Shown here in pieces: positions 41,301 to 53,667 of a stretch of 64,000 nt of DNA. Both the position numbers and the translations under genes were made by a program. Every line of letters begins with the position of its first letter. The stretch's first letter is position 1. The stretch is from Gnetum montanum (Eukaryota > Streptophyta > Gnetopsida > Gnetales > Gnetaceae): the NCBI GenBank assembly GCA_015680685.1, contig MNCI01015984.1, forward strand, positions 911,790 to 975,789, in the 5' to 3' direction. Under the pieces are notes generated by a model. That model did no database searches, was not told the origin of the DNA, and was given only the letters and a program-made list of their open reading frames with translations.

Positions 41301-42574
41301 AACTACACTCACCCCTAGTTGGAGGTGTAGTCAGCCTTTTCTAGAGCATAGTTAGTACTTAGCCACATTTTGTCAAATTTTGCCTAAGTATGGGACTATG
41401 CTCTCACCCAGTCTAGAGCATAGTTAAGTGTAGATGACAAGAACAACCTCTAAATGCATCCACAATGCAGCACCGACATTTGCATAAGCTCCAACACACC
41501 TCAAGTAGTGGAATTTACCTTTTTTTGCATCCCCCTTCTCCCAAAATTGTAACTACACTCAACACCACTTCCCACATTGGACAATGTAGTCCCAAAGCAT
41601 AGTCTTCAAAAGTTGCATTTTTTGGTAGTGTAGTTACAATCTCTTGGCCTTGTAGAGTCCATTAGAGTAGAACATAAGACAACATGGCTTGCTTTAGTGG
41701 AAAGCGTAGTTGGGATCAATGTAGTTCCAACTACCTCATAGCATAGTCTCAACTACCACATTGCCACATGGCACTTGATCTACATTTTGGGCTAACCCTA
41801 GCTCTATAAATACCCCTATGCTCCAATGTTTTAGGGGTTGGGGCAAGTTTGACAATTTAATATTTTGGCATTTGGCACTTAGCATTTTGGATGAACGAGA
41901 CCCAAAAGCACCGATGAAGAGGTAGAGTTGCATTCCACGACCCATCGTAGCCCCATCACAACCATGTAGGAGACCATAGTTCATAGTACATCGCGACTAC
42001 CAACCTGCAAGCATGAACACCATGGCGAGCGTCAAACCTCACAGCGCAACACCATTCAGACTATGACTATGCTCTCCACTATGCTTATTGTACACTGTGT
42101 ACCTTCAAAATCCCTTTTAGGGCTAACTATGCTCTACCCCATTTGGGGTGATATTCCATTTCTCTCTGTTGCATTTTCTACATTTTCTTTGCATTTTTCG
42201 CATTTTTCACATGTTGTCACATTGTAACTATGCTCGAGCAGTAGTCTTTGTAGGTTGGCTTCCTCATTTCGGTGAAAACCCTTGACTACGCTAGCCCCCA
42301 TTTTGTGACTATGCTCTACACTTAGCATCGTGAAACACCACTAAAACACTTAGCACTGTTTTGCGTCATTTGCATTCGCATCTCAGCTAACCATGCCATC
42401 CCCAATTGCATCCATTGCCTTGGTTGCAACTAGCAAAGTCCCTACTTGATCGACAAGACCATTCAAGGTGCTCTACCTCTGTTTCCAATAGGCCCTCGCA
42501 TGGAGGCAGGGTTAGGCTATGTATTCGTGAACCCCTTAGTGATTCCAGCCATCAACGTTTTCAGTCATTATACA

Positions 42575-45500
42575 AAAGGATGGAGTGTAAAAGATAGCGT
42601 GTTATGAAAGTATCATTTAGTTTGCCATGCAACTAAGGGAAAAAGTGATGTATTTTATTTGTCCTTATTAGAAGCAAAAGGAAAAAATTGATTTTATCTC
42701 ATTTTTAAAGAATTGATGGGCATATATGCAAGTTTTTGGTCATAATTCACCTTATTTTTCATTTATTATTTATTTTTATGATTAGGGAATGACTTTTCAT
42801 TAATCCCTAGTGTGGCCCCAATCATTTTCTATATATTTGAAGGTCATACCATAATGTAAAATGCCTTATTTTTAGCAATAAAGATTTGATATGAATTTTT
42901 CCTGCTAGTTTGACTTTTATCTTTTTCTAACTTAAACTATTTTCATTCTACAATTTACTTCATTGTGTCTTAACAAATATCAACATTCATCTCTTCTAGC
43001 AAGGTATCATCAAGGTAATCAATTACCTCCACTAACTATTCATCAACGTATACAAGATTCACAATCAACCTCATCTTCATCAAATTTAGAATTATCAATA
43101 ATAGAAGGTCAATAATTATTGGATCATTCACATAATTTTCAACTCAAATCTAGGTCAAGTCTAAACATTTCATTATTTTGAATTTATTATCAAACTTGGG
43201 CAACATCAAAATTAAATTTGTATAAACATGTCATCACGAAATTCATCAAAATTTAAGTTTCACTCCTTAGCACAACCTAACCATGATTCATGGTATCTTG
43301 AGTCTTTAGATTACAACTTGTGGTCAAGTCATGGTATCTCTAGAAATCAAACCATGAGACTACCACTACTTATTGTCATTATAATTCCACATAACAATCA
43401 ACCATAGCATGTGGTCTTTAATCAAAATTGAGGCAAATTCACCATGAGTAATGGAATCATTGAGGAACTAAAAAAATACTAAAATTTTGAGGTTTTATCA
43501 AACCACAACTCATGGTGTCCTCATGGTCTATTCATGATATCCTCAATTTTATCTTATTCTCTATTTCAAGCAACCACGACTCATGGTTAGCTGGTACTTA
43601 AAAGACCATGACCTGTGTTATACTACCACCACTTGTGGTGAAAAAATGTTTTGAAATTTACATCAATATTCATTAGAACTTTGTAGTCCAAGTTGAATAT
43701 AAACATCATCTTTCTACTTTGTTTTTTATTTTTTAGCCTTCATTTTCATTCAAAGAAATACAAAAAGTAACCATCTAACATTCATCTATTTAACATCTTG
43801 GATTTCTAAAACCTCGTATGGTGTTTAATTTTTTTCTTTGACTCCTAATTCATTCAATGTAATAATTTAAAAAAAAATTATATTGTTATTTAGTCTTATT
43901 TATGGAATATTCATGGTTCTTTTAATGACCTAACTTTGTTCACAATGCAATAAGCATTCCTAATGTAGGTTTCTAAATGGATATTTGCAAGTCATAGGTA
44001 TGATTTTAAGAGGTATGCGAAGACACGTCTTTAAGCTTCTTATGGTCAGCTCATGATAGATATCATATGACATCATGTAGATAACCAATTAAAGTAATTG
44101 CAAAAAGTGACACAAATTAGTAAGTGTAGGAACTATGGCACAAATTATACAACTAATCATAGTGAGTGCCTTACAATAACCCCATTATAGATGTGATATG
44201 ATAATGATGGCACATAGATAGTCTTCTTTCACCCTTAACTTACGGTATATGGGATAATACACCTTAACAATCAGAGACTAACACAAAATATCTAGTGATA
44301 GGAATTGGAGGAACTATGCCTTCAAGTAGAAAGTTGATCATATTACCCCATCATAGATGGGATATGATGATGATGGCACATAGATAAAGCTCTTTCACTC
44401 TTAACTCAAGGTAGGTAAAACACCTTAACAATGATAAACTAATATCAAATAGTCATTTAGCAAGAGTGGGAACTACAACATTAAGTAGACAACTCATCGT
44501 AGTAAGCACCTATCAGTCATCCCATCATAGATGAGATGTGATGACCATAGTACATAGATTATTCTCTTTCATGCTTAACTAACAGTAGATGAGATAAAGA
44601 TACCTTAACAATTAACCAATCATTAATAAGATAAAGGTACTACGATGATGACAACATTGGTAAGCCTATCATAGATGGGATAAAGATACCAAGATAATGA
44701 TGATATAGCTAATAACATATTTTTATTATTACACTTAAACATTGAAGACCATAGGACACCACATTACCCAAATATTATCTATATGTGAGAGTTTTTATTT
44801 TGTCCTCCCAAAACAGTGATGCACTTTTAGTAGCTCTACTTAAATGATTCTTCTCCTTTGAATTTGGATACTTTGAAAGTTTTGTTGAATTATGATTTAT
44901 ATAAAGTTGTTCCTTGTAGCTTTCAATATTTCAATGAAAATAAAATGGATTTTGTGTTAGTACAAATAATACAAATGTAAAAAAATTGTGATAGTTTACT
45001 TCTAAAATCCATAGTAAAACTTTTAAAAGTTATAATATAAGAAAAATTTCACGGAAGGTGTATTTATAAAGAAGCTACAAGTGTGTCATTTGATGTTAGG
45101 AGCATTGTAATTGCATTGTCTATAAACTAACAAGTTGCAAGTTAGTTTGAACTAGGATAAAAAATTGTAGTTAAGATTTAACCTTTGATCTATATGACAT
45201 AAACATCATGATAACTAAATTAATCATACAAGCTTAACTTCTTCCATTAAAAATGAGGATTCTGTATTGTAAAATATAATAGTTTTATAAATGGATTATT
45301 AATATTTTAATAATTTAAACTATTAAAAAATAGTCTTTAAAAAGTTTCTACTTCCTAAAGTATGAAAATATTTCTTCCTTACCATGTCAAAATATTGTGA
45401 CCGTCATACAACTTGAAATATCCTATATATCTCACGGATGAATCCTCACCAATAACAGACTAAGTGTATTGATAAATCATAGACTTTAGTTAACGTCAAC

Positions 45501-46158
45501 TTTCAGGAGACATTAAGCTCCTAATATATCTAGAGGAAATAATTGACCTTCAATCAAAGTACCTTATCCATTACATGAGGAAGGGTTAGCTTAAAAAATA
45601 GAATAAATGAAATGTATTGGAAAAGTGAAGTTAATTTTTTGTATTTTGCAAAAATAGTTTTAATTTTAAATATTTAGTGATTACTAAAAATGATGCTATT
45701 TGAGAATTATCATTATTTCAATGGTGAAAGATGTAGAGTATCAATGAGAAAAAAGAAAAAAAAACGAGGAAACAAACGCTAGCTGTATCTAATTAAAAGA
45801 GAAAGCTACATACCCTATGGCATACAAAATGTCTAAATTTGTTACAACACCTACTAGTTATGGCTAAAAGCCTTTGCTGTTTGTTAATGGAGGTTAATCC
45901 CCCTAAAAATATTAAAAACAAAGTTGAAACATAACATTTGGATGATGTTTATGCCTTCTTTTCAGCGCACTAGATAATCTTCAATTAAGCCTCAAAATGA
46001 TATGGCTGGAGCATCTCTCCTTTGACTCCATGTGACGTTGCAAATTAAGGGGCGAATGTCAGACCTCGAAAAGAAGTTCTATTGATATTAACAGTGTATC
46101 AGTTACAGTAATGTGAACAAGTCATAGGGTTAAGGGGAAGGGGAAAGCTGAGAGCACT
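42575..46158. repeat. AT-rich spacer with about 170-bp tandem repeat
   Basis: No gene recognised in 3.6 kb. 44045-44720 holds four imperfect units whose shared word CCCATCATAGATGGGATATG starts at 44181, 44347, 44521 and (as CCTATCATAG) 44665, so the period is 145-175 bp. 43260-43640 is scattered with ACCATGA / TCATGGT and ACCACAACTCATGG words that are inverted repeats of each other. The remainder is AT-rich and shows nothing. Confidence 0.5.
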
Positions 46159-46449
46159 ATGCAAGAAACTCAAGACTTGCCTTATAAAAAAACAAGTGTT
46201 AAGGGAGGGAGCCCAAATTGGGGCACCACCAAACGACCACCCATGCTGACTCGTTACAAGATAGAAGGACAAAGAATTAGATAAGGAATAAAAAAGCTCT
46301 CAATTAAGGATAGAGAGAGTTCCAATGGTGACTCCACAACAGAAATGGAAAGCTTCCTGGCAGAGATTACTGATGATGAGTGTTACTGGAATGCACAAGT
46401 ATTTCCCATTGCTGCAAGAGATGAACCAACTGATTTCTATCCAAATTAA
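46159..46449 (+). pseudogene. 97-codon frame with one stop, unrecognised
   Basis: ATG 46159 to TAA 46449 with one internal TAA (after GQRIR). Composition is protein-like (YKKTSVKGGSPNWGTTKRPP, MESFLAEITDDECYWNAQVF). I do not recognise it; it may be a fragment of a host gene or of another element. It is followed by about 980 bases (46450-47430) in which I see no gene. Confidence 0.3.
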
Positions 46450-47432
46450 ACTTGGATGCTTGAGATGTGACATTGCAAATTAATGTAGTGATTTAAATAA
46501 TTACTTTTAAAGTTTTTCTATGTTCATGTTGAAATGCATTTTCAATGGTGTGGTCTTAGAAGAATTTGCAAGCATCAAGCTTCCTAACTAGGCATTACTT
46601 AAAAAGAGTTATTAATTGTAGGCTTAATGCTTATTCTGCAAAGTAGGGTTTTAAGAGGGTAGATGAATGAATGAAAGCCTGACCTCTTTTGAAATAAGAA
46701 CTCACATTTTACAACTTGAGAAAAGAGCATCTTACCATCACTCCGAAACTAGGCATTACTTAATGAATTGAAATATGAACTATATCTCTAAGCCAACCCA
46801 AAGAGGCCTAGGTTTCCTCCAATATGAAGCATTTTCACAATTGCATCATCACCTTTGACATTTTGACAAGCGTACATGACATGCTTCCAACTGGAAAGTG
46901 TATATATTGGATCCACTAAAATACTTGTCTATTGGGATATCTATCTACAATGCTCAAGTTCCTCATCCAATACATTATGAAACGTACAAGACAAAAACAT
47001 ATGAACAAAATTTTTGTTGAAGAAACCCAAAAAAAGAAACCAAAATAAAAAATCTTCATTATATAACAAAATGAAAATATGAATGGGCGAGATTTCAATT
47101 GTGGCAGATGAAATTAGAATGAACTATGAGAGGCTATCATTTTGTTCATGGTTTCCATCAGTAGATCAAATTAGATCAAAATTGTCTATGCAATTGCTTC
47201 TAATAATCTTAAGAATCTTGGTATTACATTTGTTACATGTTTATACAATTAACATCTCATGATCCCAATTGGATCTGACCAACTATAATTGTGAACAATG
47301 GATCTCTATGTAAGTGAAAAGTAAACAAATTTACAGATATTTAAATCTTAATGTGAGAAATATACATTAACAAAGTAAAATTTGAAAAACATTGCTAACC
47401 AATAGTACTAGTAAGCCAAGGTTGAAAGAGAG

Positions 47433-48372
47433 ATGGGAGGTAGAGCTGGAGCTATGTCAGGGGCAAGGCAGGGAGTTGGTGCTGCTATGGGTGCAGATGG
47501 TAGTGTAGAGGGGAGTCATAGCACGAGCAGTGGTGGGGTTGATGGCACAGGTTCTATGATTAGGTCAGGCTTAGCTGGGGTGCTAAGGGGAGGTTGGAAG
47601 TTAGGGGATGGTGGAATTGATGCTTGCTTGCATCAAGAGGTGTGATGAGGTTGTGGGTTCATAGACTGTTAAAAGAGGGGGTCCATACCATGGAGCACAG
47701 CTTGATTGGTAAATTCATTTTTTAGGGGCTTAGCCCAAGTTGGACCTCATCTAGAGATGGACTTCAGAGATCTAGGGTATTTAAGAGGTTGAAGTTCAAA
47801 GTCTATTCAAGGACCTTCTATTATTTATTTTCAAGAGTTTAGAGGATAGGGGCAATGTTCTTTTGGCAAAACCATGGTTTTATAGTGCCAGAGGGCTTTC
47901 ACTTATGCATGATAGGCTAGGGACACACTAGGAAATGAATCTATTTTCCAAGGCACTCCCTAGGAGATGTGGAATCTAGAGCTTCTAATGGAGATCGTGG
48001 GTCTTTTTTGGAAGTTCATCTTATTTTATCAATTTACAACATCCATGGAATGCATGGGCTTTGCTTGTTTTTGCATCTAGTAGGCCTTAACCTTAAAATA
48101 TTTGGTTAAAGAAATAGTGATTGAGTTGCCACATGGGGGCGAGGGGGTGGGGTGGGGGTGGGGGGGGTGTTGGGAGAAGGAACAGATTCAAATTGAGTTC
48201 AAAAATATGGCAAAGAAGTAGATGGAGCTTGCTTCTGTAGGGAAGGGTTGTTCCATTTGTGGAAAGAGTGGACATGGTGTGACTAACTGTTTTCAGGGTA
48301 AGGGAAACAGGCTAACTAACATGTCTCCCAAGCCATCCCCTATGGAAGCAGTGCCCAAAGATGGGAATTAGA
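47433..48372 (+). pseudogene. LINE ORF1 with CCHC zinc knuckle
   Basis: Begins with a Gly-rich frame (47433-47645), then L1 ORF1-like pieces in shifting frames such as GNVLLAKPWFYSARGLSLM near 47850, and a zinc knuckle GCSICGKSGHGVTNCF encoded at 48246-48293 with C-x2-C-x4-H-x4-C spacing. ORF1 of plant L1 binds RNA through this knuckle. A G-rich tract interrupts it at 48135-48167. Confidence 0.65.
48135..48167 (+). other. G-quadruplex-forming tract
   Basis: Five runs of four or more G within 33 bases (GGGGGCGA, then GGGGGTGGGGTGGGGGTG, then eight G). This satisfies the usual four-run quadruplex pattern. It lies in the ORF1 remnant just before the zinc knuckle. Confidence 0.6.
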
Positions 48373-48739
48373 TCTAGCTGGGACAATGGGGACATCTGAA
48401 AGCCCAAACTACCAACATAAAAGAGTTGAAGGGGCTTATGGTAGGGAGGCAGAAACAAAGTACTCCCATCATGCCACTGGTTGTCTCATCCACAAAGCAA
48501 GGGTTGGAGCTCCTCCCATATGCTGAATGGATTAATGTGATTAGGGGAGGACCTATGCCATTAATGTTAGATTTGATGCCTCTATGAATGGAGGACTTTG
48601 GTAGTGTTTCAGTGTCACCAAGGTTGAGTAAGCCTAGCTACCCATCTAGTAAGCTTACTTGCTTTAAGAAAATGTAGATGAATATTGATTTGGGATGCAA
48701 CAGACCTTGAAATAGCTCTATCAAAGATGGTCCACCATT

Positions 48740-49420
48740 CATGCATGAAGATTTTATCATGGAATTGTAGGAGTTAGGGTATGTCCTATAAAAGAAATAC
48801 CCTAAAAGAAACTATGCATAGTGAGAGATGTGATGTCATTTATCTATAGGAAACTAAGCTGCAGGCTGCAGAGACATTCCATTCGAGATGGATGGGATGG
48901 AATCTGTAGATGATATCGTGTCAAGGATGTGTGTAGGGTTTGGGAATCTTGGCAAAGCCATTGATACCATTGGTTGATTCCTTGAAATGGAGTATTATAG
49001 TGTTTTTACTATCAAAAGGTATATGGTTGACAAATTTCCATGGGGCCCAAGTTTGGGAGCTTAAGTTGCAAGACTTGGATAGGGTAACAGTGTTGATCCC
49101 CTAAAAATGGACCTGGCTTATTGTTGGAGATTTCAACTAGCACCTTTACTCTTGGGAAAAGCTAGGAATGGACTACACTATTTCCCTAGGGGCCCAAGAA
49201 TTTCAGAATCTTCTGTTGCTTCAAATGGACTGTGTTGTTTCCCTAGGGGCCTAAGAATTTCAGAATCTTCTATTACTTCACTCTTTGGTTAATATGGATA
49301 TTGTGGATTGTCAATTCACATGGAGAAATAGGCGATAGAGACTAGATTGGGTTCTTTCTAAAATTGATTGAGTTTGGATTAGTTCTAAAATCTTGCTATA
49401 GTTTGATGTATAGGTGTCGG
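48740..49420 (+). pseudogene. LINE endonuclease domain
   Basis: Motifs of the EEP fold in order: ILSWNCRS, YL.ETKLQ (Glu), LTNFHGAQVWE, WLIVGDFN (catalytic Asp/Asn), FTWRNRR, LDWVLSKID. It nicks the target DNA in L1 transposition. Stops include TAG and TGA in place of expected Gln or Trp. A 57-bp tandem duplication (49168-49281) repeats MD....SLGAQEFQNLLLL; in the second copy the Gln codon CAA is TAA. Confidence 0.75.
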
Positions 49421-50094
49421 GTAAAGAAAGGTAGGCTTTAGATCACTAGTCCATTCTTTGCTATCTTGGAAATACCCAATGTTGACCTTCTCTACTATTT
49501 AGGTTTGAAGTCTCATGGCTACTCAAGCCATGGTTGCATCCCTTGGTGGAAGAAATTTTGGGGGTCTATCAAGGGGATAGGGGAGATCCTTGTAATTTTC
49601 TTCAAGATAACTTGTCATATTTGAAATGGGCTATTCGGTCATAGGTTATTGAGGATAAGTTCTTATTTTGTTTTTGTCAAAGGGATCTCTAGTCCCAGGT
49701 AATAATTATTCAAGCTAGGCAAGAGTTAAGTGCGGATTTTTAGGATGAAGAAGTAGCTATCCTAAAGTAACTACAAATGTTGGATCTAGAGGAGGAGCCC
49801 TAATGGCATCAAAGGTCATGGGTTTGATGGCTCTAGGAAGGTGATCGACAAACAACATTCTTTTTCATAGTGGTGAAGTCTTGGGGAATGAGTAAAAGAG
49901 CCCTTCACATCATGGTTGATGGTTTCCTTGTTGATGATCTTAAAAAGGTGGCTTAGTTGATGGAAGAATATTGGAGTAGGATTTGGGCGAAGTACCATAC
50001 GTTGCCACTTTTGGTTGAGGTGCCATGGGTCTTGGATGAGGAGGATAATACTTGACTGAGTACGCCATTTACAATGTCATAATTGCATGTTGTT

Positions 50095-50950
50095 ATTGGG
50101 TCCATGAAGGGAGGTAAAGCACCAGGGCTTGATGGGTGGATAATCAAATTTTCTAGGGAGTTTTTCAACTTTCTTGGGCCAAACCTTTTGGACACTTTTA
50201 ACCTAATGCTAACTAGATGCCAGGTTTGAAGAGAGATCAATTGTTCCAAAATTGTTTGCATTCCCAAATGCGTAGATGCTTTCATCCCGATTCATTTTAG
50301 ACTTATTGAGGTCTGCAACATGTTGATTAGGCTTTTCTCAAAGATGATTGTTTATAGATTGATCCCTATGATGTCAAAAGTGTTTGGGGATAATGAAGAA
50401 GATTTTATTTATAGCCAATATATGTAGGATCAGGTGATGCTCATGCAAGAGATTTTCCACTTGCTACAAATTGCAAAATTCCTAGGGTTATGCCTAAAGC
50501 TTGACATCACTAAGGCATATGATACTATTAGTTGGGAGGCTCTTGCCAATATTATATAAAAAAATGGTTTGACCTAGCTTTCATTTGTTTGTGCATACAA
50601 ATTCAATAATTAGTGACTTTTTCATTTGATATAGGGTGTAAACTATGGGGCTTCTCATCCCTTGGTCAAGGGTTAAGGTAGGGTGGCCCCTGTTTATCAT
50701 TGTTGTTTATTATAGTTATGGACCTCTTAAAAATTTATTGTAAAGTGATGGGAGTGTAGGGTATGCAGATAGTAGGAGTTGAGTGCCTCTCAGAACATTA
50801 TGCTGATGACACCATGCTTTTGACCCTCGCCTGGATGCCTTAGGTGTAGCAAATTAATCAAGTGCTTTCGCATTTGGTAGCAAAAGTTGGTTTGGTGATC
50901 GATACAGGGAAGTCATCGGCTTATTTTATCAATGTCAATTGCATGGTGAG
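50095..50950 (+). pseudogene. LINE reverse transcriptase
   Basis: SMKGGKAPGLDGWIIKF opens the finger region, FRLIEVCNMLIRLFSKMIVY and QVMLMQEIFHLLQ follow, LKLDITKAYDTISWEAL contains the first catalytic Asp, and HYADDTMLLT (50796-50825) is the YxDD-type active site. Intervening stops include YM*DQ, where Gln is usual. Upstream 49420-50095 is the endonuclease-RT linker (EGDRQTTFFF). Confidence 0.8.
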
Positions 50951-51589
50951 TGGTTGGATTTTGAAAATTCTGGCTATTATTCCAAGCTCCCCTTGAGATG
51001 TGTATCTGGGGATTTCGGTATTTTAATGGGGATGAAAGTCTACTTGGGACACTAGGTTAACTACTTCCTCTTAAAGAAGGGAAGAATTATGCTTGCATTG
51101 GAGGTACTTTCTATTATGGCATGGTTTGTTGCATCTGTCACTGCTTCCCCGCAGGTCATGATTCAAAAAATTAATTAGTTGATTTGAAATTTTGTGTGGT
51201 TAGGGGGTAGAGGGGGCAGTAAAATGCATCTGGCTGGCTGGGATAAGATTGCTAGACCTCATGATGTGGGAAGGCTTGGAATTTTCAAATTTAAAGATGA
51301 ATTATTGATGGGGTGACAATGGTTGATTTCACGATTGCTCCAACATGAAAAAGAGACCGCTTAGTGGATTTAAATTGTGGTGAATAAATATGAACAGTGG
51401 TAGGTGTAGCCATAGGACTTGAGGCTTTGGAGGACACTTTGCATGCATGCCCAATTTACCATGACATAAGATTTGATTGGGGAAACCTTGAGATAGCTCA
51501 TTCAATCGCTTTATTAGCTGCTGGTTAGATGGTAATAGGTTTGGTAGGGTTGACTACCTAAGAAAGTAAAACCTTTCCTGTTAATCATT

Positions 51590-51952
51590 GAAAATAATGC
51601 CTTGCTCGTGCGGGAATTATTAAAACAATGGGGGTTAAATATTACTAATGACTACCCTTTATGTACTGGTGGGCTTGAGAAGATAATTCATTTTGTTTTC
51701 CAATGCTTGTACATGAGAGCCATCTGGTAAGCTATGGGGTTGCATGCACTAACATCTCTAATTGAGAATTTAAAAGCAATCCTTTTATGGGGAGGCCTGG
51801 AAAATCAAAAATTACAAGATTTTTTGATGAAAGTGCATCTTGGAATTGGGAAAATTATCTACAAGGTTGAGAGAGCATGGTCGGAGATCATTTCTGCTAT
51901 GGGAGTTATGTTGACCTTTGAGTTGGAGTGCATAGTGTACGGTTCGAACTAG
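51590..51952 (+). pseudogene. LINE C-terminal zinc region
   Basis: LLVRELLKQWGLN, PLCTGGLEKIIHFVFQCLYM and then W correspond to the zf-RVT region (C..C....E...H....C....W) at the end of plant L1 ORF2. The open frame 51734-51952 follows. 51953-52332 contains a short open frame (51995-52252) that I do not recognise. Confidence 0.55.
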
Positions 51953-52332
51953 AAGCTCTAGTAATTAGTTGAGCATTGTGGATAGGAGGAGCTATTGCTG
52001 TGGTGTGATGGTGATTCAATGCTAGCAAATGACCCTTTTTTCTTGAATTGGAGAGAGGACAAGATTGAGTTTAGGGGAACTATAATCACGTTGATAGAGA
52101 TGGCTTTAGCCTTTTATGTGGGGACCTTGGTAAGTGGTGAAATTATTTTACCTATGCCAAGAGGGCTACAAAACACCAAAATATTCTTCATTTGGATGGT
52201 GCCACATACCAAGAGAGGGCATGTGCCAAAGTCTACCCTGTCGCTAATCTGAAGACATGGAGTTAGGAAACACCTCTAAGTTGCAAACTATGTACTTCAC
52301 TTTTTTGAAGTGCATGTAGCTCAAGCATAGGG

Positions 52333-52912
52333 CTAACCTTCCAAGTTTTTTTTTGAATTATTATGCCAACAACATATGGGATGGCATTGAGGGCTTATAC
52401 TAGTGATTTGGAGGGCGGTGTCTTTTGGACAACTAGAGAAGCACATTTTTGAACCCCCTAGATCGAGGGAGGTTGCTAAAGCAATGATAATGTATTCGTG
52501 AAGGAGAATGGCGTAGAGAGGGTCGGTTAGTTTGATGTTGATCATGGTAGTAAAGGATGTGATGGACTTAGTGAGACTGAGCTCTCTTAGGGACATGGAG
52601 ATCACAGCTGAGCTACTAAGCATTGCAGAGAAGGTAGTAGCCAAGGCTAGAATGGAAGAGCAACAAGCTTGGAAAACCTAGTGGGAGGAGGCCTTTCAAC
52701 AAGCTCGGGCATAGATGGAGGCAAGGTTCTATGAATGTGAACAAGAGTTGTTGAGACAATAGGCCTTATATGGAAAAAGTACTAAGGTGATGTTGGTTGA
52801 TGTACTTTGGATCCAGATTAGGGTGGAGCTACAATAGGAAGAGGCAGGACTGGAAGTGGTGGAAAAGGCTATGTAGGAGTAGGTGGAAAAGGTTACATGG
52901 GAGTGGGAGTGA
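52333..52912 (+). pseudogene. decayed coiled-coil frame, unrecognised
   Basis: One reading frame holds for about 190 codons if nine TAG/TGA stops are ignored. It is rich in heptad-like segments: SSLRDMEITAELLSIAEKVV, ARMEEQQAWKT, EARFYECEQELLRQ. Most stops are TAG beside Gln-rich stretches, so they look like mutated CAG. This resembles the helical tails of extra ORFs in plant retroelements, but no family is recognised. Its frame is separate from the LINE. Confidence 0.4.
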
Positions 52913-53667
52913 GAATTATCTAAAATTTACTCAATGTTTTAACATAAATTTTGGTCTTCCTTGGGAAATTAAATAAACAAAATTAAATGAATGCACCTAT
53001 AGGAAAATTTGAAAAATTAGAAATTTTAGAATTAAAATATTGGCTTTGATGTTATTACTTTATATTAAATTTTTCTATTTATGGGAAATAGCGACTTCAA
53101 TTCTTAGCAATTTTATATCTTCAATAAGAACACGTTTACTAAGGAATGGTTGCCTGAATACAATTATATATAACTATATAAGAGTTTATGTGCTTGCAAA
53201 GATTAAAAAATCATACAATAAAATGATAAATAAATGGTACTAAGAGGATACAAAACTAAGGAAAATTGGATATAACGAATTGGAACAACATGCATATTTA
53301 CGCAACACAGAAAATTCTAATGCCATAGAATATCATCGAGCAAAGTTAATGCGTTTTTGCTTTTATTGAACATTATTTTGTAAAGGTTGATTATTGTTTG
53401 TTAATGAGAAATGTATAGGGCATTCGATATGATTGTCCAAGATTGAAAAGATAAGGACCTAGAAACAAAAAAGAAATGGATGTTGGTGGAGCATCAAGCA
53501 TGAGTAATAAGGAATGTAAAAAGCAAAAAATTTGTTTCCATAAATAATAAGCCTATACTGAAAGAGAAATAGATTAGGTAAAAAAACACTAGTAGATTTA
53601 CAAATTAAAAGACCATAAAATATATGAATTTTATCAATGTTGGTGTGTAAAAGTTTTAGATATTCTA
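52913..53667. other. AT-rich intergenic sequence
   Basis: About 750 bases with low GC and no credible gene, repeat or RNA that I can see. Confidence 0.5.

Larger units (their letters stand above)
40274..42574 (+). repeat. C-family 3' LTR (copy c)
   Basis: The right end (TTATACA, 42574) is firm by alignment with copy a at 7366; after it the sequence changes to AAAGGATGG. The left end is inferred from the purine tract and TG at 40274, giving about 2.3 kb. Contents: hairpin 40607-40681, a roughly 100-bp subrepeat array 40690-41300, TATA box 41805-41812. The LTR is followed by neither primer site nor gag, consistent with a 3' LTR. Confidence 0.62.
47433..51952 (+). mobile_element. L1-type LINE, dead
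   Basis: A plus-strand non-LTR retrotransposon: ORF1 remnant with CCHC knuckle (to about 48370), apurinic-type endonuclease (48740-49420), reverse transcriptase (about 50095-50950) and a zinc-binding tail (about 51590-51760). All frames contain many stops. I could not find target-site duplicates or a clear poly(A) end; the 3' limit is approximate. Confidence 0.8.
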
